DNA from: DASSNR01 sp036278935
GTDB taxonomy: Bacteria; Gemmatimonadota; Gemmatimonadetes; Gemmatimonadales; Gemmatimonadaceae
Assembly: GCA_036278935.1 (NCBI GenBank)
Contig: DASUKA010000033.1
Location: 1-64,000 of the forward strand
Length of the DNA: 64,000 bases
Direction of reading: 5' to 3'
Shown here: piece after piece, positions 44,854 to 53,358 of the stretch
Position numbering within the stretch: position 1 is the first letter of the stretch
Layout of the letters: each line of letters opens with the position of its first letter
Program-made: the position numbers and the translations under genes
The notes under the pieces: model-generated
What the model was told of the DNA's origin: nothing
Database searches by the model: none
Seen by the model: only the letters and a program-made list of their open reading frames with translations

Positions 44854-44902
44854 GATGGCATGTGCCATCGCAGTTGCTCCAATCCGTCCGGCGCGGTAAC
44901 TT
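44854..44902 (+). promoter_or_regulatory. Promoter of the TPR-ParA operon, with upstream palindrome
   Basis: TTGCTC (44874-44879), 17 bases, then TAACTT (44897-44902); the predicted leader to the ATG at 44993 is about 84 bases. Directly upstream lies a 7-bp inverted repeat GATGGCA-TG-TGCCATC (44854-44869) positioned like an operator, between the two divergent genes. Confidence 0.55.
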
Positions 44903-44992
44903 TTCGCACGGTTTCTCTTTGGGGTTCATTCTGCCCGATCGTCGCACGCACGCCCGCATTCCGCTGACGCACTCGACCTGATTCCCGATCGC

Positions 44993-45448
44993 ATGTCCTG
45001 GTGGCACCGTCTGGTGGGCGCCAAGCCGGAGAAGGTTCGACCGCAGCGCCTTGATTATCTCAACGAGGCACTCGCGCTGGAGCGTCAGGGCGACTACGAT
45101 GCCGCGTTGACGTCCTACCGGCTTGCCCTGCGCGATCACCCGAACGATCCGCGCATCCTGCAGAATATGGCGATCGCCTATTCGCGCACCGGGCGCCTGG
45201 ACGAGGCGGGCCGGATGTACCGGCGGGCGCTCGACCTGGACCCGCAGCTCTCGGGGGCGCATTACGGCCTGGCCTTTCTGCTGTTGAGGCGCGGAGACCC
45301 GGTATCGGCGGAGAAGCATCTCGGCGCCTTTCTGGCGAATCCCCCCGCGACGGCCGAGTCCGAGCGGTGGGTCCGGCACGCGAAGGAGACGTTGCAGCAG
45401 ATCCAGTCCGGAAAAGCCGAGGACGGGGCCGAGTCGGAGCCCCAGTAA
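44993..45448 (+). CDS. Small TPR protein
   Basis: 151 aa soluble helical protein with about three tetratricopeptide units (residues 20-120: EALALERQGDYDAALTSYRLALRDHP; AIAYSRTGRLDEAGRMYRRALDLDP; GLAFLLLRRGDPVSAEKHLG). It is the first gene of an operon with a ParA-type ATPase three bases downstream, so it may be that ATPase's partner. No signal peptide. Confidence 0.85.
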   Translation: MSWWHRLVGAKPEKVRPQRLDYLNEALALERQGDYDAALTSYRLALRDHPNDPRILQNMAIAYSRTGRLDEAGRMYRRALDLDPQLSGAHYGLAFLLLRRGDPVSAEKHLGAFLANPPATAESERWVRHAKETLQQIQSGKAEDGAESEPQ

Positions 45449-45451
45449 GCG

Positions 45452-46219
45452 GTGGGCAACGTCGTCGCCGTGGTCAGCCAGAAGGGGGGCGTGGGCAAAA
45501 CCACGACCGCGGTGAACCTGGCGGCCGCGTTCGCGCGGCGCGGCCTCAAGACGCTGCTGGTGGACGTGGACCCGCAGGGTGCCGTCCGGTATGGCGCCGG
45601 CCTGCGCCGCGGTCATCCAGTGCACGGTCTGTCGGACTATCTCGCCGGCGAGCGCACGCTTCGCGAGATCATTCTTCCCACCACGCTCCCCTGGCTCCGC
45701 GTGGTGCTGGCGGGGAGCGTGAGCAATGTCTCGAACCACGGCACGTACCATGAACGCGCCGAGCGAACGACGTTGCTGCCGGAACTATTCACGGCGGCGC
45801 GTGAGCGATGTCATGTGGTGATCGTCGATACGCCGCCGGGGCTGTCACCCATCGTCCACCGGGTGCTTGAGGCCAGCCAGCACGTGATCGTCCCCTTGCA
45901 ATGCGAGCCGCTCGCGCTTCAGACCACGCCACAGATTCTGCGCGGGCTGCAGGATATCGCGGCGCGCAACCCGGATCTCACGCTGGATGGGATTCTCCTG
46001 ACGATGTTCGAGTCCGCGAACGCGGCGTCCGCCCGGGTATCCGACTATGTGCGCACGCACCTGCCGCGCAACATGGTGCTGGACGTGGTGGTGCCGCGGA
46101 GCGCGAATGCCTCCGACGCGTTTGCCTCGGGGCAGCCCGTGGTGCTGCGCGAGCCGGCCGATCCTGCCGCACAGGCATACATCAACCTGGCGACAATTCT
46201 CGCCGACCGCTTCGAATGA
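45452..46219 (+). CDS. ParA/Soj-family ATPase
   Basis: 255 aa. Deviant Walker A KGGVGKTTT near residue 11, switch DPQG (about 40), Walker B VVIVDTPPGLS and the late LTMFESANAAS region typical of chromosome- or cargo-positioning ParA proteins. It starts with GTG. No parB gene or parS-like sequence is evident; its neighbours are a TPR protein upstream and a lipoprotein overlapping its stop, so a role in positioning something other than the chromosome is possible. Confidence 0.9.
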   Translation: MGNVVAVVSQKGGVGKTTTAVNLAAAFARRGLKTLLVDVDPQGAVRYGAGLRRGHPVHGLSDYLAGERTLREIILPTTLPWLRVVLAGSVSNVSNHGTYHERAERTTLLPELFTAARERCHVVIVDTPPGLSPIVHRVLEASQHVIVPLQCEPLALQTTPQILRGLQDIAARNPDLTLDGILLTMFESANAASARVSDYVRTHLPRNMVLDVVVPRSANASDAFASGQPVVLREPADPAAQAYINLATILADRFE

Positions 46220-47016
46220 TGGGACTATCGCGCCAGGCGCTGCTGCTCGCCGCATTGGCGGTGTGGAGCGGCGGCTGCACGGAAGTCGGCACCAATCCCG
46301 ATGCCTTTCTGGCGATCGAGCTGCAGGCGCCGACACTGCCCTCCATGGTGCAGGGCGATACGCTGCGCGACTCCACGGGGGTGCCCGTGCCCCTGCGGGT
46401 GACCGTTCTCAACGGGCGGAACGACACGGTGACCGATGCACCAGTCCGATTCCTGGCGCTGGACACCGGCATCGTCGCGGTCGACTCGGTCACGGGGCTG
46501 GTGACGGCACGCGACACCACGGGCCAGGCGCGCATCATTGCCAGCGCCGGCGCACTGCAGTCGGCACCGGTGAGCGTGATCGTCACGCTCTCGCCCGACT
46601 CGCTGCAAGCGCTCGGCGCAACGGACGACACGCTCCGCTACTCCCTGGGCGTCGACAGCAGCCGCACGCTCTCGCTGCGTCTCGCGCACGACAGCACACC
46701 GGGGGTGCCCGGCGATTCACTGGTTCCGGTGCCCGCCTATCTGGTGCGCTTCGCGATCGTCGCGCCAGCCGGCTTCCCGATCGGCGACTCGACGCAGGTG
46801 ATGCTGGTGGACGACAGCAGGCGGGGGTCGGCGCTGGACACGACGGATGCGCAGGGGAGCGCGAGCCGCCGCGTGCTCGTGCCGCGAACGCTGGCGGTGG
46901 CGCCGCCGGATTCCCTGGTCATCGAGGCGACAGCGGTTCGGCAGGATCGCGCGCGCTCGGCTGTCCCAGGCAGCCCGGTGCGCTTCGTGGTGCACATCCG
47001 GGCGGGAGGACCATAG
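46216..47016 (+). CDS. Ig-like-domain lipoprotein
   Basis: 266 aa. A lipoprotein signal (residues 1-21, lipobox SGGC) is followed by beta-rich bacterial Ig-like text: VPLRVTVLNGRNDTVTDAPVRFLALDTGIVAVDSVTGLVTARD, the pattern of a Big-type repeat, then a second similar region. It is expected at the outer membrane or cell surface. ATG at 46216 or 46219 overlaps the parA stop, so it is coupled to it. Confidence 0.8.
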   Translation: MMGLSRQALLLAALAVWSGGCTEVGTNPDAFLAIELQAPTLPSMVQGDTLRDSTGVPVPLRVTVLNGRNDTVTDAPVRFLALDTGIVAVDSVTGLVTARDTTGQARIIASAGALQSAPVSVIVTLSPDSLQALGATDDTLRYSLGVDSSRTLSLRLAHDSTPGVPGDSLVPVPAYLVRFAIVAPAGFPIGDSTQVMLVDDSRRGSALDTTDAQGSASRRVLVPRTLAVAPPDSLVIEATAVRQDRARSAVPGSPVRFVVHIRAGGP

Positions 47017-47017
47017 C

Positions 47018-48856
47018 ATGAGCACGGCGACCACGACGACGCCCGTTGCGATCAGCAGCCCACGCATTGGCGCACCGGGCACGCTCACCAGACTGTTCTT
47101 CGACGCGGTGGAGCGCCATGATCGCCCCACCGCCATGCTGGTCAAGGTAGAGGGTCGCTACGAGGGCGTTTCGCACCGCGCTCTCGCGGAGCGGGTGCGG
47201 CATGCGGCCATGGGGCTTGCCGCGCTCGGCGTACAGCGCGGCGAGCGGGTGGCAATTCTCTCGGAAACTCGGCTCGAGTGGGCCATCACGGACTATGCGT
47301 GCCTCACTGGGGGCATGCCGGACGTGCCGGTCTACCCGACCGTCCCGGCCGAACAGGTGCAGTACATACTGGGCGATGCCGGCGTCGCGGCCATCTTCGT
47401 TGCGACGGCAGAGCACGCGGCTACGGTGGCGTCGGTCCGCGAGGCGCTCCCCACACTCCGGCACGTGATCGGCTTTGGCGCCACGCGTTGGCCCGGCGTG
47501 GATATCACGCTCGAGGCGCTGGAGGCGCGGGGCGCCGCCACGGAGAGCGATGCGGCCACGGCCGCGTACCGCGCCAGCGCGCTGGAGGTCACGCCGCAGG
47601 ATGTGGCGACGATCATCTACACCTCGGGCACGACCGGCGTGCCGAAGGGCGTCGTGCTCACGCACGACAATCTCTTCTCGAACGTGCAGGCCGTGACGAA
47701 CGCCATCCCGTTCACCCGTGCGGACGTGTCACTCAGCTTTCTTCCGCTCTCCCACGTGCTGGAGCGGATGTTCGACTTCCTGATGTTTTCCTGTGGCGTC
47801 ACGATCGCCTACGTGGAGTCGATGGACACCATACTCCAGAACATGAGCGAGGTGCGTCCGACGATTGTGGTGGCGGTGCCGCGGGTGTACGAGAAGATCT
47901 ACTCGCGCGTGATGGAGATGGCGCGACGCGGGAGCGCCGTCACGCGGGGCATCTTTGCATGGGCAAGCGCCGTGGGCGACCGATGGGCCACCGCGATGCT
48001 GGCCGGGACGCAGCCTGATCGTTCGCTCGGCCTCCGCTACGCACTGGCGCAGCGGCTGGTGTTTTCGAAGATCCGCAAGCGCGTGGGCGGACGTCTGCGC
48101 TACTTCGTATCCGGGGGCGCGCCGCTGGCGCCGGAGATCGGCCGGTTTTTCTATGCCGCCGGGCTTCCGATCCTCGAAGGGTACGGGCTGACGGAGACCT
48201 CGCCGGTGATCGCGGTGAATACACCGACGCACATCCGCATCGGGACGGTGGGACAGCCGATTGCGGGGGTGGAGGTGACGATCGCGCCGGATGGCGAGAT
48301 CCTGACGCGCGGTCCCAACGTGATGCGCGGCTACCTCAACCAGCCCGCAATCACGGCCGAGGCGATCGACAGCGAGGGGTGGTTCCACACGGGCGACATC
48401 GGCGCGTTGGAGGACGGCTTTCTTCGCATCACCGACCGCAAGAAGAATCTCATCGTCACCTCCGGCGGAAAGAACATCGCGCCCCAACCCATCGAGGGGC
48501 TGGTCGTGATGAACCCGTTCGTGAGCCAGGCGGTGATGATCGGGGATCGGCGCAAATTCCCCGTGATCCTGGTGGTTCCGGAGTTTACGCGGCTCGAGTC
48601 GTGGGCGGCGCAGCAGGGGCTGGACTCTGCCGACCGGCGGGCGCTGCTGGGGCTTCCCGCGGTGAGGACGAAGATGGAGACGGAAGTGCGGTCCGCGCTG
48701 GCGGGTCTGGCACACTACGAAACGCCACGCAAGGTAGGGTTGCTGGAGCACGAGCTCACGGTGGAGCGCGGCGAGCTGAGCCCCAAGCTGGAGGTGAAGC
48801 GGCACGTGATCGCGCAACGCTACGCGAACGAGATCGAGGCGTTGTACACGTCGTAG
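47018..48856 (+). CDS. Long-chain acyl-CoA synthetase (AMP-forming)
   Basis: 612 aa, FadD15-like. AMP-binding motif TIIYTSGTTGVPKGVVLTHDN (P-loop), YGLTETSPV, and the hinge and A10-type lysine region (TGDIGALEDGFLRITDRKKNLIVTSGGKNIAP). It activates fatty acids for degradation or lipid synthesis. ATG at 47018 has GGGAGGA nine bases upstream; the open frame to 46847 is a shadow of the lipoprotein gene. It begins two bases after that gene. Confidence 0.95.
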   Translation: MSTATTTTPVAISSPRIGAPGTLTRLFFDAVERHDRPTAMLVKVEGRYEGVSHRALAERVRHAAMGLAALGVQRGERVAILSETRLEWAITDYACLTGGMPDVPVYPTVPAEQVQYILGDAGVAAIFVATAEHAATVASVREALPTLRHVIGFGATRWPGVDITLEALEARGAATESDAATAAYRASALEVTPQDVATIIYTSGTTGVPKGVVLTHDNLFSNVQAVTNAIPFTRADVSLSFLPLSHVLERMFDFLMFSCGVTIAYVESMDTILQNMSEVRPTIVVAVPRVYEKIYSRVMEMARRGSAVTRGIFAWASAVGDRWATAMLAGTQPDRSLGLRYALAQRLVFSKIRKRVGGRLRYFVSGGAPLAPEIGRFFYAAGLPILEGYGLTETSPVIAVNTPTHIRIGTVGQPIAGVEVTIAPDGEILTRGPNVMRGYLNQPAITAEAIDSEGWFHTGDIGALEDGFLRITDRKKNLIVTSGGKNIAPQPIEGLVVMNPFVSQAVMIGDRRKFPVILVVPEFTRLESWAAQQGLDSADRRALLGLPAVRTKMETEVRSALAGLAHYETPRKVGLLEHELTVERGELSPKLEVKRHVIAQRYANEIEALYTS

Positions 48857-48900
48857 CGGGGTGGGACCGACCGAGATCGCTCGCGTCGCCGACGCCCGCG

Positions 48901-49554
48901 TCAGCGCCCTGCCCTCCCTCCTTGCAACTGCACAATCTGCGGCCGCACCTCCTTCACGCCCACCCAAGAGCGCTCATCGCGCGCGAGCTCCGTAATTCCG
49001 GCCGGCACCGGGAGCGAGACGGGGGCCAGCAGCCGCCCCCGGGGTCTCAGCGTCTGAACCGCGGCCTCGACCAGCTCGGGCGTCGTGTGCGGCTCGTCGA
49101 GCGCAATGCCACGCGCCGCACCGGGGCGCAGGGGAACGTCATCGTGCACGTTGGCCAGCGAGACGCCGGCGCCACTCCTGATTCCCGGCGGAGCATTGAG
49201 CAGAAAGAGGTGCACCTGCGGCACCAGTTCCGCCAACGGACGCGCACAGATACCCCAGGCGCCCATCAGGACGGCGACGCCTCCTGGCGTGGCAAGATCA
49301 AGCAGTGCCGCAGCGCGCACACTCAACGCATCGGCCGCCGCTGCGTCCAGAGCTTCGCTCGCCGGCACCTCGCCAGGCGCGCCAACGGTGAAGTCCGCCA
49401 CACCATCCGCAATCGGGTACGTGGCATGGCAGACGTGGCAGCCGAGCGTCCCGACGAGGATATCGCGCTGCTCGATGCGGCTGACGCTGGCCACCAGCCA
49501 GGTCAGCTCATGCGGCTGGATACAGCGAAGCGACCCGACGAGCTCGACGAACAT
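48901..49554 (-). CDS. Hypothetical protein with a Trm112-like N-terminus
   Basis: 217 aa. The opening FVELVGSLRCIQPHE...LVGTLGCHVCHATYPIADGVADF resembles the zinc-binding Trm112/UPF0434 module (Cys, then CxxC and YPIxDGV). The rest (AVLMGAWGICARPLAELVPQVHLFLLNAP; RPRGRLLAP) looks like a degenerate Rossmann or methyltransferase-like fold without a clear SAM motif. Function is unknown. It is convergent with the acyl-CoA synthetase and 31 bases downstream of the short-chain dehydrogenase gene on the same strand. Confidence 0.65.
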   Translation of the reverse strand: MFVELVGSLRCIQPHELTWLVASVSRIEQRDILVGTLGCHVCHATYPIADGVADFTVGAPGEVPASEALDAAAADALSVRAAALLDLATPGGVAVLMGAWGICARPLAELVPQVHLFLLNAPPGIRSGAGVSLANVHDDVPLRPGAARGIALDEPHTTPELVEAAVQTLRPRGRLLAPVSLPVPAGITELARDERSWVGVKEVRPQIVQLQGGRAGR

Positions 49555-49585
49555 CGGTGATCACGACCGGCGTGGCCGGGCCGGG

Positions 49586-50302
49586 CTACGCCCGCGACAG
49601 GCGAAGCTCATCCACGTTGACCTGCGGTGGTTGAGTAACGGCGTAGAGGATGGCGGCCGCCACCGCATCAGCGTGCAGCATGCTCTCGCGCGATGGAAAA
49701 CGGCCCGGCGAACCGAGCTCGATGCCGTTCCACGTTGGCGTGTCGGTGGGCCCCGGCGATACGAGCGTGGTGCGGAGCCCGGAGCCGCGCAGCTCGGTGC
49801 GCATCACCTCGTGGAGCGCGCGCACGCCGAACTTGCTCGCGGCGTACGCCGCATTGCCCGGAAAGGCGGTGCGGTCGGCCACGGAGCCAATGGTGACGAT
49901 GTGCCCGGTGCCGCGCTTCCGCATTCGGGGAAGGCAGGCGTGCACCAGCAGAAACGGCGCGACGAGATTGAGGTCGACGGTACTCACAAAGGTCTCGACG
50001 CTGAGCTCGGTGAGCGGTGCCGGGGCGAACAGACCGGCGTTGTTCACCAGGATATGCGGTGTCCCTATCTCGCGCGCCAGCGTCTCCGCGGTGTGCGCCA
50101 CTGCCTCGCGATCCGCGAGATCGCATGCGACCGGCGTGGCCGCTTCGCCCAATTCTCGCGCGCGGTCCCGGAGCACATCGGCACTCCGGGCGACCATCGC
50201 CACGCGCGCGCCTGCCACGATGAGGGCGCGCGCGGTGGCCAGCCCGATGCCGCGCGAGGCCCCGGTAACCAGGGCCACGCGCCCGGCGAGCAGCGCCGCC
50301 AT
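49586..50302 (-). CDS. Short-chain dehydrogenase/reductase, sepiapterin-reductase candidate
   Basis: 238 aa classical SDR. Cofactor motif TGASRGIG (residues 13-20), NNAG, catalytic Ser in TIGSVADRT and YAASK. Arg residues just after the GxxxGxG (GLATARALI; MVARS) suggest NADPH. Its ATG overlaps the folE stop (TGATG). Co-expression with GTP cyclohydrolase I and a PTPS-like enzyme makes sepiapterin reduction, the last step to tetrahydrobiopterin, a reasonable guess; SDR sequence alone cannot prove it. Confidence 0.85.
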   Translation of the reverse strand: MAALLAGRVALVTGASRGIGLATARALIVAGARVAMVARSADVLRDRARELGEAATPVACDLADREAVAHTAETLAREIGTPHILVNNAGLFAPAPLTELSVETFVSTVDLNLVAPFLLVHACLPRMRKRGTGHIVTIGSVADRTAFPGNAAYAASKFGVRALHEVMRTELRGSGLRTTLVSPGPTDTPTWNGIELGSPGRFPSRESMLHADAVAAAILYAVTQPPQVNVDELRLSRA

Positions 50303-51045
50303 CAGCGCAGTTGAGGACTGTGGCCGTGGGCGAGGGAGAGAAACTCTTCGCGCGTGCGCGCATCGTCGCGGAAGATCCCCCGCACCGCCGAGGTGACCGT
50401 CTGGGAATTCTGCTTCTGCACGCCGCGCATCATCATGCAGAGATGGTACGCCTCGATCACCACGCCGACGCCATTCGGGTTCAATACGTCCTGGATGGCC
50501 TGCGCAATCTCCTCGGTGAGCCGTTCCTGTACTTGCAACCGGCGGGCGAACACTTCAACGATGCGCGGGAGCTTGGACAGTCCGATGATCTTGCCATCGG
50601 GGATGTACGCGATATGCGCCTTGCCGAAAAAGGGCAACAGATGGTGCTCGCAGAGCGAGTAGAGCTCGATGTCGCGCACCATCACCATGCTGGAGTGCGG
50701 CTCCTCGAACACCGCGTCGCCCACCACGTCCGCCACATCCATGTCGTAGCCGCGTGTGAGCCAGGTGAGCGAGTTCGCGACCCGGATGGGGGTCTTGCGC
50801 AGCCCCTCGCGATCCGGATCCTCGCCCAGCATCTCGAGCATGCGGTGCACGAGCCCTTCGAACTCCCCGTTGCGCGAGGGCGCCGCGTCGAGGTCGAGCC
50901 CCATGTCCGCCTGTGGCTCCGGCACGTCGCGGGCATCCACGCGGGCACGCGTCTTGAGCGCTGCGGCCGGAAGCTGAGCGTGCGTGCCCATCTCGCGCGC
51001 CCGGCGCCCGGCCGGCCGCTGATTATTCCCCTTCGTAGTCGACAT
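50302..51045 (-). CDS. folE: GTP cyclohydrolase I
   Basis: 247 aa. It makes 7,8-dihydroneopterin triphosphate from GTP, the entry to folate and biopterin. Motifs: [15 protein letters not shown], the zinc Cys and His set in [22 protein letters not shown], and [19 protein letters not shown] with the second zinc Cys. An N-terminal extension of about 60 residues, basic and Ala-rich, precedes the catalytic core. ATG at 51045 overlaps the end of the PTPS-like gene by 23 bases. Confidence 0.95.
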   Translation of the reverse strand: MSTTKGNNQRPAGRRAREMGTHAQLPAAALKTRARVDARDVPEPQADMGLDLDAAPSRNGEFEGLVHRMLEMLGEDPDREGLRKTPIRVANSLTWLTRGYDMDVADVVGDAVFEEPHSSMVMVRDIELYSLCEHHLLPFFGKAHIAYIPDGKIIGLSKLPRIVEVFARRLQVQERLTEEIAQAIQDVLNPNGVGVVIEAYHLCMMMRGVQKQNSQTVTSAVRGIFRDDARTREEFLSLAHGHSPQLR

Positions 51046-51436
51046 AGTTGCTGTCCGTCTCCCAGAGCCGAATGCGTGAGAGCCGAGCCGGCCGTACCAC
51101 GGGCTCGAGCAGGCGCCAGCACGCCACCACAATGTTCTCGGCGGTCGGATTGATGCCGCGCATGAACTCGACGTCCACGTTCAGATTCCGGTGGTCCATC
51201 TGGTCCACCACGTGGGTCTCGACCAGGTGCCGCAGCTCCTTGAGGTCGATCACGTAGCCGGTGATGGCATCGATCTCGCCGGTGACCGACACATCGAGCT
51301 TGTAGTTGTGGCCGTGCCAGTTCGGATTGTTGCACGGCCCGTAGATGGTCTGATTCTCCAGGTCGGAGAGCGCGGGATTGTGTAACCGGTGCGCAGCGTT
51401 GAAGCTGAGACGCCGGGTAATGGTCACTCGTGGCAT
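51023..51436 (-). CDS. 6-pyruvoyltetrahydropterin synthase-like enzyme (PTPS/QueD family)
   Basis: 137 aa. Zinc histidines and catalytic Cys are visible: [20 protein letters not shown], an Asp-His pair in QMDHRNLN, and a C-terminal Glu in [14 protein letters not shown]. The CNNPN-HGHNY segment and the ETDxN-YxGE tail resemble eukaryotic PTPS more than Escherichia coli QueD. With folE and an SDR in the same overlapping operon, a biopterin role is favoured over queuosine. ATG at 51436 gives the family N-terminus. Confidence 0.88.
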   Translation of the reverse strand: MPRVTITRRLSFNAAHRLHNPALSDLENQTIYGPCNNPNWHGHNYKLDVSVTGEIDAITGYVIDLKELRHLVETHVVDQMDHRNLNVDVEFMRGINPTAENIVVACWRLLEPVVRPARLSRIRLWETDSNYVDYEGE

Positions 51437-51585
51437 GATGGCATGGTGTGTGACGCCCGATACAGAACACGACGCACCGCTCGCAGGTTCCCTGGGAACC
51501 ACCTTGAGCCGGCTGCGCCGTGCGCCTAAGTTGCCGCAACGTTCCTGCCCGCGTGCCGCGGCTCCTCTAATTGGATGGCCTAACG

Positions 51586-52809
51586 GTGAAAGTCAAGCTG
51601 CTGCTGGCCGCGGCGGCGAATTTCGGGAGCGCGGCATGGGCGGCGCTCTGGACCTTTCCGAGCATGCTGCTCAGCGCGTTCCTCGTGGCGTGGGGAGCGG
51701 AGGCCGCGCAGTTTCTCATCTCGCAGGGACTCGCGCTGGCCATTCTGGCGTGGCTCCAGACGCTGCCCGAGTTCGCGGTGGAGGCGGTGATCGCGTGGAG
51801 CGCGGGCCACGATGGACCGGCGTGCTTCGTGAGCCTCCCGCCAGCCGGCTGCCACTCGCACTTGGCCATCGCGAATTTCACGGGCGCCGTGCGGCTGCTC
51901 GTCGGCCTCGGCTGGCCGATGATCTACTTCGTGGCCGCGTTCTTCCGGCGGCGTCAGGGGAAGGCACTGCAGAGCATTCGCCTGGACGACGAGCATGCCG
52001 TGGAAGTGCTCGCGACCGTGCCTCCGCTGATCTATTTCACATGGATCTGGTACAAGGGCTCCATCGACATCTTCGACGCCGCGGTGCTCGTGGTAATGTA
52101 TCTCGGCTATCTGATGATCCTCTGGCGCTTTCCGCCTCACGAGGAGGAGGAGATCAGCGAGGCGCCGGCCGTGACGCGGTGGGCATACTCGCGCCGGGGA
52201 CCCATGCGAGTTGTGGCGATCGGAGCGCTGTTCGCGGCGGGTGGCGCGCTCATCTACTTCACCGCCGAGCCGTTCTTCGAGTCCATGCTCGCGCTCGCCA
52301 CGTCGCTCGGGGTGAGCGAGTTCGTCTTCGTCCAGTGGGTGGCGCCCTTCGTGAGCGAGCTTCCGGAGAAGGTGTCCGCGTTCCACTGGGCCAGCCGGGT
52401 GCGTACCGCGCCCATGGCACTCATGAACATGCTCTCGAGCAACGTCAATCAGTGGACGGTGCTCGCTGCGATGATTCCTATCGCGTTTTCCCTGGCGCAC
52501 GGCTCGCCCGCTGCGCTGCCGTTCGACGGCGTGCAGCGCGAGGAGATCCTGCTCACGATTGTGCAGAGCGCGGTGGCCGTACTCGTGCTGCTCAACATGA
52601 AATTCGAGTGGTGGGACGCCACGGGGCTCTTCGTGCTCTGGTTCGCGCAGTTCGTGATGCCCGACTGGCGCCGCGCGATCATCGTGCTCTACGGAGTGTG
52701 GGCGGTGGGGCTCATTGTGTCGTGGCTGTGGGCGCCGCCCACCGCGCCCGGCGTCCTCCGGCGCCTGCTCAGCGGCGGGCCGCACACCACGGTGCGCGAA
52801 GAGGGGTAG
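51586..52809 (+). CDS. Cation/calcium-exchanger-like membrane protein
   Basis: 407 aa with about ten membrane helices. Two inverted motifs recall the alpha-repeats of CaCA antiporters: LQTLPEFAVEAVIAW in the first half and PFVSELPEKVSAFHW in the second, each keeping the Pro-Glu pair. A central acidic loop (HEEEEISEAP) separates the halves. Ion specificity is unknown. GTG at 51586 is preferred; TTG at 51571 is also possible. No Shine-Dalgarno is seen. A perfect palindrome GGTTCCCTGGGAACC (51486-51500) lies upstream between the divergent genes. Confidence 0.75.
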   Translation: MKVKLLLAAAANFGSAAWAALWTFPSMLLSAFLVAWGAEAAQFLISQGLALAILAWLQTLPEFAVEAVIAWSAGHDGPACFVSLPPAGCHSHLAIANFTGAVRLLVGLGWPMIYFVAAFFRRRQGKALQSIRLDDEHAVEVLATVPPLIYFTWIWYKGSIDIFDAAVLVVMYLGYLMILWRFPPHEEEEISEAPAVTRWAYSRRGPMRVVAIGALFAAGGALIYFTAEPFFESMLALATSLGVSEFVFVQWVAPFVSELPEKVSAFHWASRVRTAPMALMNMLSSNVNQWTVLAAMIPIAFSLAHGSPAALPFDGVQREEILLTIVQSAVAVLVLLNMKFEWWDATGLFVLWFAQFVMPDWRRAIIVLYGVWAVGLIVSWLWAPPTAPGVLRRLLSGGPHTTVREEG

Positions 52810-52814
52810 AAAAA

Positions 52815-52844
52815 CACGGGCTCCGCCGGCAGGCGGAGCCCGTG
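52815..52844 (+). terminator. Intrinsic-type hairpin after the exchanger gene
   Basis: A perfect 13-bp stem (CACGGGCTCCGCC with its complement) and four-base loop, five bases after the stop and preceded by an A-run. There is no strong U-tract. It closes the transcript before an otherwise featureless 198-bp spacer, AT-richer near 52939-52985, leading to the small membrane protein gene. Confidence 0.75.
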
Positions 52845-53042
52845 ATGTTGGAACGAAGAGGATTTTTGAAGCCCCGTCGAATGGCTGAGGTTCTCACTCC
52901 ACCGGCCGCCGTCCCCGCACTGGGGCATGACGTTGGTGTAAGATTATCGAACCCACTCGAGAGACTTGTTGGCTCAAAAATTAGAGCTCTTCGTCCCGTT
53001 CGAGGGTGGAATCTAGCGACCACGGAAAAGTGAGTCAATCAT

Positions 53043-53264
53043 ATGGATATCGGGATCATCGCCGCTGTCATCCTCCTCATTCTCTGGGCCGTCGGGACGT
53101 TCGCGTTAATGATGCCTGGCTGGATCCACATCCTGCTCACGCTCGGCGTGTTCCTGCTCATCTGGCGCATCGTGGTGCTCGGCACGCGCACCCGGCGCGG
53201 CGGACAGCCGCTGGGCGCCAGCACGCCACCGGAACCGCAGGGCACGACGAAGCGGCGCGGATGA
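53043..53264 (+). CDS. Small lmo0937/DUF5670-type membrane protein
   Basis: 73 aa. Two tight hydrophobic segments (residues 4-24 and 27-46) separated by MPGWIH, the layout of the lmo0937/DUF5670 family (VILLILWAVGTFALMMPGWIHILLTLGVF), plus an unusual polar Pro/Gly/Arg tail of about 25 residues. Function is unknown; homologues are often general-stress induced. Confidence 0.8.
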   Translation: MDIGIIAAVILLILWAVGTFALMMPGWIHILLTLGVFLLIWRIVVLGTRTRRGGQPLGASTPPEPQGTTKRRG

Positions 53265-53358
53265 GCGCGCAGCAGGCGTGGCACGCTCGAGCGCGTGCAT
53301 GGAGCGCATGCGGGAGCGCCGCGCCGCGTGAGGTTGCCATTGGCCATCGGTGCAGCGC

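Noticed and set aside
51586..52809. Exchanger palindrome GGTTCCCTGGGAACC (51486-51500) as a proven operator
   Set aside because: Only one copy was seen and no regulator gene is nearby; kept as a note in the gene entry.
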